This document shows, in pieces, positions 59,101 through 64,000 of a stretch of 64,000 nt of DNA (its first letter is position 1; every line of letters starts with the position of its first letter). The DNA lies in the NCBI GenBank assembly GCA_034508935.3, contig CM067452.1:16004766-16068765 (forward strand), given 5' to 3'. A program made the translations under genes and the position numbers. Below the pieces are notes generated by a model. The model had not been told where the DNA came from. It searched no databases and was given only the letters and a program-made list of their open reading frames with translations. This DNA is from Berghia stephanieae. Taxonomy: Eukaryota > Mollusca > Gastropoda > Nudibranchia > Aeolidiidae.

Positions 59101-61887
59101 CGTGGTGTCAAATTATTGCTGACAACCTAGAGTTTCAATTTTTCATTTACTTATATTTTTTACAACAGAATGTTAGAACGTTAACATTTGGCTGTTTCAC
59201 GCTCAGGGCCAAGAGAAAAGGCCTACTTGATTCTAGTGGTCTGATAAATTTTTAATTTGTTTTTAGTTAAACATACATGTCATAGAATATTGATTGTCTG
59301 GTACAGTGGTCCAGCCTACGGTGTCTCGCCTTCTCACAAATGTCAAGCTATGTTATTAATGGTTGGATGGGTGATAGTGATCACAGGAAATTCTGGTCCT
59401 GAGATTGTGTCATCGATACTTACTCCACTCGACTGAGGTTTAAATGAGTACCTGGCAGTTGTGGAAGTTTTAAGAGTAAGTACAAAATGGATGCCTAACA
59501 GTCAGCTGGTACTGTATGAAAAAGAAATTTGGTTCCATATGGCCTACTGTGGGAATAAAATGAAACATTGAGCATGGCAAAATCCTTGGAAATGTGCTAT
59601 ATAAATGTTCATTAATAAAAAAAACAACAGATAGATATAAATCAATTCGTTTATGATGAACACCTTGGATTTAATTAATTTTTAAAATGGATTTCGCAGA
59701 GATATAAAAAATAATGAGTGGGTGAAGAACACAACTCAAGAAATAGCTAAAGACCAGAGTTTGTAAAGTGCAAGTTCCTCAGACACAGATTTGAGTGCAG
59801 CACGCTTTCCAATTTATATATGAAAGATCGTCCATTGATGTATGTATGTATGTGTAATTTCTCTCTCTCTTATGTTTTTTTTTTATTGGAAGATGTACGG
59901 TGTGGCTGGCCAGTCGTACATTCCACCTCCAGTTCAAGGGATGAATCCCAGCATGCCTTTAGGAGTGCCACCACCCACAGTCTCCATGGGATCTACTAAT
60001 CCTCCTCCACACTCCCAACTCTACAACCAGCAACAGCCTCCTCAGTCTAGTCAAGGGTTTCCCAAGTAAGGACCAAAGGCAGAGCTGCCTACTTCTTGAA
60101 ATTTAAAATATTCCTAGTTTCCAAAGAAAGAAAAATTCACTTTTGAGGCTATGTGGTCTAGTGATATGACACTCGCTTTCGGATTGGAAGGTCCTGGGTT
60201 CGAGCATAGTTGAGTCCTTGGAAAAGGCTTTTTACTCACATTCTCTCACTGTACTTGGCTGTAAAATGAGTACCTGGCCGTTAACAGCGTCGTCCTTACA
60301 GGCGTCATGTCACGTCCTTAATGTTTAATGTTGCTGTTGGACAGGAACCCCTTGTAAAGCGCTTTGAGCACGTTTAGTGGCTATTGCGCCAGGATGATTC
60401 AAGAACGATGCAAAAGCCTTAATATAGATAGGTTCTAAGGAACTAATCATTCCTTTTCAACAAGATTTATTGCGTCAAAGAGGCGAATGCAGTTGTGTAA
60501 CTGGAGCCAAAAATTGATATTTCTACTAATTTTTCGTACTGCTAGGCAGGTCTGCAAGTGGAATACCAGGTATTTACAAGAGTTCTTTTGTAGGTTTGTG
60601 TATGTAGGTCCCTGGTTAGAATTACGCTTTAAGCAAAAAATAAGTTGAGTCCTTGGAAGTGGCTGTTTTTTTGTTTTTTAAAAATCATTTTCTGACACCG
60701 GCTCGACTCGGATGTAACCTGACTAGCTTGACAGTGACAGTGTCATCTCTGTAGGAAAAAATATTGTAATAAAGCCTTGCAGACAAGATGTCTTGTCCTA
60801 CATCTAAAGTGTTGCTGTTGGCTTGGCACCTCTTGTAAAGCACTTTGGCAACATTTAGTGGATATTGTGCTTTACGAGATATCGTGATTTAAAAAAATAT
60901 ATTTTATGCCAAGAATCTGCCAAATTCACATTCATGTAAATTCAAAAGATAACGAATACACTAGTTTGCTCCTAAGTAGTGGAATAAAACTATTATAAAA
61001 TTATGATTAATTGTTGCATTCATTTTACGCTATGTATTTTCTTATTTTGTTGTTATGATGGGATTGAATCTCACAAGCATAGATAGCAGTCGAAGTGCCG
61101 TGCTGATTCAATTGATCTTCTTTCATTCTATTCTTCCAGTCCCAATCCCATCACACATAAAAATAATTAATAATAAAACATAAGCAAATTCTGTGGTCGT
61201 AAAGTGCGTTCAATAAATTGTTTGGTAAAGGAATGATATTAAATTGAGTTATAAACGACTGGACATGAGTTATTTCTTTGAAATGTTTGGTTATGGGAGG
61301 GTATTAGATGATTGAAAATGGTTATAAAGTACGTTTTTATAACATCTTTCTTAAGGAGTAACTGTTATTATTTAAAAATGAATGCATCTGAAGTACGGTA
61401 CTTTCAGTAAAGTGAGTGGAGCAGGCACTTATGTTGGTAACAACAAGAGATGAAGTGAGTAGAAAAGTGCCAGAAGACAATAGAGAATAAAAATTTTCGC
61501 GGCGGTGGTGGGGTTTACTTTCAGTAAATCCTTTGTCCAGACTTGGTCCTTGATTTAAACTCTCTATTCCACAGTCCCTCTCAGCTTTCGGCCTACTCGT
61601 CGCATCAATCCGTGGGTGGCATCCCTACCCTAGCAGCAAGCAACGGCACGGCCAATACTACCACGACTACTGCCGACTTGAACAACAGCAACAACAACAA
61701 CGGTACCCAACACCAGCAGCAGCAGCAGCAACAAGGTCCTCCCCCTCCCCATGTCAATTACCCCCACCCCCACCACCATCAAACTCCCCCACCCCAAGCC
61801 TATCCATGTACCACCAACAGCAACAGCCGCTCCCACCCCAGCAACAACTTCTCTAGATCAAAACTGAAGAAGAAGATACTGCAATGA
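43451..61887 (+). CDS. STAM: STAM, signal-transducing adaptor molecule (ESCRT-0 subunit)
   Basis: Sixteen exons join in phase to about 603 residues: 43451-43493, 45776-45860, 46395-46470, 47137-47235, 50511-50596, 51904-51967, 52168-52228, 52854-53032, 53544-53629, 54476-54573, 55346-55434, 56150-56240, 56736-56790, 58427-58640, 59893-60065, 61575-61887. Order: [20 protein letters not shown] start as in vertebrate STAM; VHS domain (residues ~10-140; [39 protein letters not shown]); UIM (~166-183; [17 protein letters not shown]); SH3 (~231-290; [32 protein letters not shown]); GAT-type coiled helices (~295-400); and a Pro/Gln/Asn-rich tail. STAM pairs with HGS on endosomes and sorts ubiquitinated receptors. 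The ATG is the only one giving the conserved N-terminus. Vertebrate STAM1/2 are 525-540 residues; the extra length is in the tail. No damage seen. Confidence 0.95.
43494..44400. other. STAM intron 1, nothing recognised
   Basis: No repeat ends or exon found in this part. Confidence 0.4.
44405..44630. repeat. CA/GA microsatellite cluster
   Basis: Four cycles of (CA)n, (GA)n and GAAATGAGTATAA-like spacer, ending in a poly-G run. A ~65-bp higher-order unit is visible. Confidence 0.85.
44795..44960 (+). mobile_element. LINE ORF2 C-terminal fragment
   Basis: A frame reads [20 protein letters not shown] then [20 protein letters not shown], the 'WNxLPexi...F...L' end of LINE polyproteins. Confidence 0.55.
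44961..45775. other. STAM intron 1, nothing recognised
   Basis: AT-rich; no feature seen. Confidence 0.4.
45776..45860 (+). CDS. STAM: STAM exon 2 (VHS)
   Basis: It encodes [20 protein letters not shown] then KVGRETN; the acidic-Trp start of the VHS domain. Confidence 0.95.
46395..46470 (+). CDS. STAM: STAM exon 3 (VHS)
   Basis: It encodes [20 protein letters not shown] then MQALT. Confidence 0.95.
46577..46990 (-). mobile_element. Interspersed repeat A, reverse copy
   Basis: CTACCTCCCATAGTGGGCTG, CTTGCTGTCTTCTATACTCC, TTGTAAATCATCTCTCTGTT and GGTGATCTCAAACTAAGAAC are the reverse complement of copies 1-2. Confidence 0.75.
47137..47235 (+). CDS. STAM: STAM exon 4 (VHS)
   Basis: It encodes [20 protein letters not shown] then [13 protein letters not shown]. 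Confidence 0.95.
47413..49417. mobile_element. 2 kb DNA element with CAGTGATGATAC ends
   Basis: Element 47419-49411, with ends CAGTGATGATACTTTTCCGC and TTTTTGTGAGTATCATCACTG-like. Six bases, CCTCTG, repeat on both sides (47413-47418, 49412-49417). Inside both ends are TTTCCTCCTTTTA motifs; a related fragment is at 62572-62640. No transposase frame recognised in ~2 kb. Confidence 0.7.
49900..50015 (+). mobile_element. SINE family 3, 5'-truncated
   Basis: GCTGCACTGTGTCTGATACC, GGGTTATTCCAGTCTTCCTT and TCCCCTATGGGATGAATTAA match the 3' half of the 52542 copy. Confidence 0.75.
50278..50340 (-). other. Hammerhead-like motif, reverse copy
   Basis: The minus strand reads TTATTGGCTGAAGAAGGCTT then TTGAGCCCGAAATGTTCCGT. 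CTGAAGA, a GGCT/AGCC stem and GAAA follow the hammerhead core order. Stems I and III are not clear. Confidence 0.35.
50511..50596 (+). CDS. STAM: STAM exon 5 (VHS end)
   Basis: It encodes [20 protein letters not shown] then EFKDDATL; the HPKV...W pattern closes the VHS domain. Confidence 0.93.
50597..51499. other. STAM intron 5, nothing firm
   Basis: No clear repeat boundaries were found. Confidence 0.35.
51500..51775 (+). mobile_element. Mixed SINE remnant
   Basis: AAATGAGTACCTGGCTGATA and AACAGTGTTGTCTTTGTC are family 1 body; 51660 holds GGAGCAGGCACTGGTGTAAG then ATAACAAT, the tail module of the 398-bp SINE; 51705-51765 resembles the family 1 tail. Confidence 0.5.
51904..51967 (+). CDS. 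STAM: STAM exon 6
   Basis: It encodes [21 protein letters not shown]; matches the LISxxxxxLKxxGxxF region after VHS. Confidence 0.9.
52168..52228 (+). CDS. STAM: STAM exon 7
   Basis: It encodes [20 protein letters not shown], leading into the UIM. Confidence 0.9.
52542..52745 (+). mobile_element. SINE family 3, full-length
   Basis: Head TCAGCGGTACGGTCTTTGC with B-box-like TGTTCGATCACCC, then GTGGCCTTGAGCAAGTCATT and TCCCCTATGGGATGAATAAA, followed by AAT repeats. Confidence 0.82.
52854..53032 (+). CDS. STAM: STAM exon 8 (UIM and Ser/Gly linker)
   Basis: It completes the ubiquitin-interacting motif [12 protein letters not shown], then a [20 protein letters not shown] linker rich in Ser, Gly and Pro. 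The donor is followed directly by a CT microsatellite. Confidence 0.93.
53041..53182. repeat. CT microsatellite after STAM exon 8
   Basis: About 140 bp of CT with TATCT and GTCT interruptions, starting nine bases after the splice donor. Confidence 0.95.
53544..53629 (+). CDS. STAM: STAM exon 9 (SH3, first half)
   Basis: It encodes [20 protein letters not shown] then ELICVLDD; the ALYDFEA motif is the SH3 start. Confidence 0.97.
53841..53970. repeat. CTT/TTC-rich then ATT microsatellite
   Basis: Pyrimidine-rich CTT units followed by ATT and ATTT units. Confidence 0.9.
54476..54573 (+). CDS. STAM: STAM exon 10 (SH3, second half)
   Basis: It encodes [20 protein letters not shown] then [12 protein letters not shown]. 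Confidence 0.97.
55147..55260 (+). mobile_element. SINE family 1, 5'-truncated
   Basis: GGCGTCGTGTCACGTCCTAC, CTGTTGGTCAGGGACCCC and TGGATATTGCGCTATATAAA; the head is missing. Confidence 0.85.
55346..55434 (+). CDS. STAM: STAM exon 11
   Basis: It encodes [20 protein letters not shown] then MPGEAEIDE; the KSVQFSEEV motif is conserved in STAM proteins. Confidence 0.95.
55525..55575 (-). other. Third hammerhead-like motif
   Basis: The minus strand reads TTGATAAAGGGAGAAACCCG then AAACGTCC, i.e. a GATAAAG version of the core's left side, a GGG/CCC stem and GAAAC. Confidence 0.3.
55785..55862 (+). mobile_element. SINE family 1 head fragment
   Basis: GGTGGTCGAGTTGTTAAGGC then GGTCCTGAGTTTGAGCCCCG; only the tRNA-like head remains. 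Confidence 0.7.
56150..56240 (+). CDS. STAM: STAM exon 12 (GAT)
   Basis: It encodes [20 protein letters not shown] then [10 protein letters not shown]. Confidence 0.95.
56736..56790 (+). CDS. STAM: STAM exon 13 (GAT)
   Basis: It encodes [17 protein letters not shown], 55 nt. Confidence 0.92.
56933..57440 (-). mobile_element. Interspersed repeat A, full reverse copy
   Basis: GACCTCCCATAGTGGGCAGG, GGTGATCTCAAACTGAGTAC, CTTACTTTTTCAAACAAGTC and TACTGGCGCTGATATAACCT give the whole repeat A in reverse. Confidence 0.8.
57762..58058 (-). mobile_element. SINE family 1, full reverse copy
   Basis: ATTTATATAGCGCAACATTC, GCTCAAAGCGCTTTACAAGG, ACACCTGAGTACGATGAGAG and CCATAC... head TGTCATACCACTATGTCACA. 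Confidence 0.88.
58139..58401. mobile_element. piggyBac-type MITE, related to MITE 1
   Basis: Begins TTAACTCTCTCTTTATCGAC and ends GGTGGTAAGGAGAGGGTTAA, flanked by TTAA. It shares CCATTTTCAG and GATTTTCC internal motifs with 5654-5953. Confidence 0.8.
58427..58640 (+). CDS. STAM: STAM exon 14 (GAT end and Pro-rich)
   Basis: It encodes [20 protein letters not shown] then [12 protein letters not shown] and a Pro/Gln/Met-rich run. A piggyBac-type MITE ends only 25 bp before it. Confidence 0.95.
59385..59620 (+). mobile_element. SINE family 1, diverged
   Basis: GGTCCTGAGATTGTGTCATC, CACTCGACTGAGGTTTAAAT, GAGTACCTGGCAGTTG and GTGCTATATAAATGTTCATT keep the family 1 order. Confidence 0.55.
59893..60065 (+). 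CDS. STAM: STAM exon 15 (Pro/Gln-rich)
   Basis: It encodes [20 protein letters not shown] onward. In phase with exons 14 and 16. Confidence 0.85.
60149..60395 (+). mobile_element. SINE family 1 copy
   Basis: Head CTATGTGGTCTAGTGATATG and GGTCCTGGGTTCGAGC, then body and tail AAGCGCTTTGAGCACGTTTA. The last ~20 bp of the tail are lost. Confidence 0.85.
60600..60890 (+). mobile_element. SINE family 1, diverged
   Basis: GGTCCCTGGTTAGAATTACG, GTTGAGTCCTTGGAAGTGG and AAAGCACTTTGGCAACATTT then GGATATTGTGCTTTAC. Confidence 0.6.
61398..61529 (-). mobile_element. 5'-truncated copy of the 398-bp SINE, with target duplication
   Basis: In reverse, AAACCCCACCACCGCCGCGA, TCTATTGTCTTCTGGCACTT and GTGCCTGCTCCACTCACTT match the array at 11952-13644. 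The direct repeat TACTTTCAGTAAA lies on both sides (61398-61410 and about 61516-61528). It sits ~45 bp before STAM exon 16. Confidence 0.88.
61575..61887 (+). CDS. STAM: STAM exon 16 (tail and stop)
   Basis: It encodes [20 protein letters not shown], Thr/Asn-rich and poly-Gln runs, [14 protein letters not shown], and ends [11 protein letters not shown] before TGA. Confidence 0.85.
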
Positions 61888-62200
61888 CAATGCAGGTCGC
61901 TCAATTGGAACAGAATGGAGTCAAAATATATGATTCACAGACGGTTGAAAATAGGGGGGGGGGGGGGGGGAGCTAGATGCGTCGAGTTACATTTATAAAA
62001 ACCTGGTTATTTGATAACCAAATATTTCTTACTTCTTGACCCATTTTTATAAAAATAAAATATTGAAGAACAAGTTGCATATATTATATTAAATTCTGAC
62101 ATGATTTATCAAATGGGGGATATAATGCGTTTAAATATAATTATTGTTTTATTTTTTTGTTTTTTTTTTCTTTCAAAAAAGCTTTTTGGTGTACACAGGA
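61888..62200 (+). terminator. STAM: STAM 3' UTR with possible poly(A) signal
   Basis: AATAAA at about 62054 lies some 170 bp after the stop codon, past a poly-G run (61953-61969). Only the hexamer supports it. Confidence 0.4.
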
Positions 62201-62571
62201 GCACAGTCAATTTAATGACAATTTTCTTTCAGAAGACTTTAAAAAAACCTGCCTCATCACCGCATTAAACAGGGAGGGCTTTTTCGATAGAGCGTTTTGA
62301 CAAGTGTTTCATAAATCCATCACAACGATATAGGGCTTAGGGTTAATATCTTGTGTTCATGTCAAATGTCATATTTCATCTAACTGTCGTTGTCAAACTG
62401 AATAGAATAACAGGTGTTATAGTATAGCAGTCCATAGCCAGCTTTTAGAAGCATTTACTATTTTTGTGTCTTTTTTCACACTCACGACACGTCTGTTGTC
62501 GCCAGAAGCCAGCGCCATAGCTCAGTTCCTCAGTTGTGTGAGATAATCAGGTGCTGCTATATCATTTAGCA

Positions 62572-62640
62572 GTGCTGATGGTTTTCCTCGGATCCGCGAT
62601 TTTGGAGTCCAGAGGAGAAATTTCCTCCTTTTAACAATTA
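62572..62640. mobile_element. Fragment of the CAGTGATGATAC-ended element
   Basis: GCAGTGCTGATGGTTTTCCT, CGGATCCGCGATTTT and AAATTTCCTCCTTTTAAC resemble both end regions of 47419-49411 joined together. Confidence 0.55.
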
Positions 62641-62856
62641 CATTTTCTCGAAACAATGTGCTAGCAATGAGAGAGTTGATGTGTGGTGGAACACACATAC
62701 AGGTGCAGTTTCCCACTCTCCAGAAGTTAGCTAGAGTATCAATGATAATCTATCATTTCAATTGCTCTGAAAGTGGGGTTTAGTGCAGTAAAAATGGGGC
62801 TTAAAGGCAATCGTTCAACATTTTCCTACTTTTTCACTTTTTGTCACCATCAGCAC

Positions 62857-63120
62857 CATGGAGCAGGCACTAGTATCAATAACAATGAGAAAAATAGGGT
62901 ATGGAGAAATGCCAGATAGAAACAGAGAATAAAAAAGTACACGGGGTCAGTGCCAAACTCAGGATTTAATTGACACGACATCCCGTGCCTGGCTGAGAGA
63001 CAGAGAGAGAGAGTCGCACAACCGACTGAGCTATCCAGCCACCCGCGTGTCTGTGACTTTTTTTTATTCTCTGTTTTCATCTGGCACCTCTCCATATCCT
63101 ATTTTCCTCATTGCTATCTC
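62857..63120 (-). mobile_element. tRNA-SINE with inverted tail modules
   Basis: In reverse, GGCTGGATAGCTCAGTCGGT is an A-box-like head, followed by the tail TTTTTTATTCTCTGTTTCTA, TCTGGCATTTCTCCATACCC and AGTGCCTGCTCCATGG. On the other side of the head the tail occurs again in inverse (63058-63117: TTTATTCTCTGTTTTCATCT, GGCACCTCTCCATATCC). Confidence 0.75.
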
Positions 63121-63631
63121 ATTTGTGACCCAGCATCTCAGTACAGTGTATTATGTCGGGGTGGTTTAGAAACTGAAGCTGTACAAAATATGCAATTTGT
63201 GTTAAGTTTATATAAGCTTTTATTGAGGACAATTGGGTATTGGATCTGAAAGTATCACATTTCTGTTCTTTTTAATTTTACAATCGCGTCTCCACAATCA
63301 ACAAAGCACGATGAATGAGATTACTAAAGACAAATTCGTCATTAGTTTCCTAAATAATCGTGATTAGTTAACAAAGGGGAGACCTGAAATGTCTACAAGA
63401 CGTATTTTATTTGCAAATTAAATAGAAGCTTCAGTTCCATTTTCCTGTTGTTATTTATTTCTTCGAGCTTCAAGCAGTAATATTGTCATTACCCATAAGG
63501 AAAAAAATGAGTAGAATATTTTTTTATTTATTGCAATTGAAAGGTGAGATTAATCTCTAGAATTGCTTCTCTTAATATAGTGTAAGTCTTTGGTAAAACT
63601 AATAAATAGAGGTGCCGAAATGAGTCAATAA

Positions 63632-63724
63632 AATGGAGAAAAAGATAAAGGGAGTAAATCTGACTCATGAATGAACAAGGTTCATTCATGAGTCAGATTT
63701 ACTCCCATTATCTTTATCTCCATG
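63632..63724. repeat. Near-perfect hairpin, ~45-bp arms and 3-nt loop
   Basis: Arms around 63632-63676 and 63680-63724 with loop AAG. The inner 27 bp (GGGAGTAAATCTGACTCATG then AATGAAC) pair perfectly; outer parts have a few mismatches. It could be a tiny MITE or a pre-miRNA-like hairpin; nothing decides. Confidence 0.8.
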
Positions 63725-64000
63725 TAAGTCTCTTGCCATTGAATTGTTCGATAAATACAGGTCCATTTGTTTACAAATCACACCGGCATGGGTTATAGCT
63801 TCATGATGTTCTCATTGATGCTTTTGTATTTAACTGTAATGTAATTCATTCGAATACGCGTATACACGTGTGTATATACGTACATATCTGTATGTATTTA
63901 TTTAAATCTCTCTTGTATATGTATTAGTTTCCACACGCCGATATATCAAGAATCATACAAAATAATATTATAACACGGATGTTGCAATTTCAATATTATG

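Overview
The window is invertebrate nuclear DNA, most likely from a marine animal. It has spliced genes with GT-AG introns, a relatively AT-rich base composition, very long microsatellites and minisatellites, several tRNA-derived SINE families, many MITEs and decayed LINEs. No real tRNA, rRNA, CRISPR array or bacterial-type gene was seen. An ambulacrarian or lophotrochozoan source fits, but the sequence alone does not settle the phylum.

Three host genes are recognisable. (1) On the + strand, 2533-13983, is the 3' half of an SLC18B1-like vesicular polyamine/amine transporter of the major facilitator superfamily. Its upstream exons lie outside the window, every intron is swollen by trinucleotide repeats, and its last coding exon is split by a 1.7 kb SINE-array insertion with a 12-bp target-site duplication. 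(2) On the - strand, 41998 down to about 20771, is a GTSF1/Asterix-like piRNA-pathway gene with two CHHC zinc fingers, rebuilt here from six phase-compatible exons including a 46-nt micro-exon. (3) On the + strand, 43451-61887, is a complete STAM gene (signal-transducing adaptor molecule of ESCRT-0): 16 exons, about 603 residues, with VHS, UIM, SH3 and GAT regions and a Pro/Gln/Asn-rich tail. GTSF1 and STAM are divergent neighbours, and a 552-bp hAT-type element sits in the gap between them.

The 15.9 kb intron between GTSF1 exons 2 and 3 holds a two-gene DNA transposon of the ISL2EU type, about 26.7-38.3 kb. It carries a THAP-DDE transposase on + and, convergent to it, a SWIM-YqaJ nuclease-PHD protein on -. 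It contains nested insertions, and a second pair of inverted 13-bp ends lies farther out at 23615 and 38562. A gene for piRNA-guided transposon silencing therefore houses an almost intact transposon.

Region by region: 1-1750 nothing recognised; 1.9-13.9 kb SLC18B1-like gene in repeats; 14-20 kb minisatellites, LINE ends and SINEs; 20-24 kb GTSF1 3' exons; 24.8-25.8 kb minisatellite; 26.7-38.3 kb ISL2EU element; 38.5-43.4 kb GTSF1 5' exons and shared promoter; 43.4-61.9 kb STAM; 61.9-64 kb 3' flank with a SINE and a near-perfect hairpin.

A recurring theme is partial local duplication of exons. One SLC18B1 exon, two GTSF1 exons and one transposase exon each have a damaged second copy close by.
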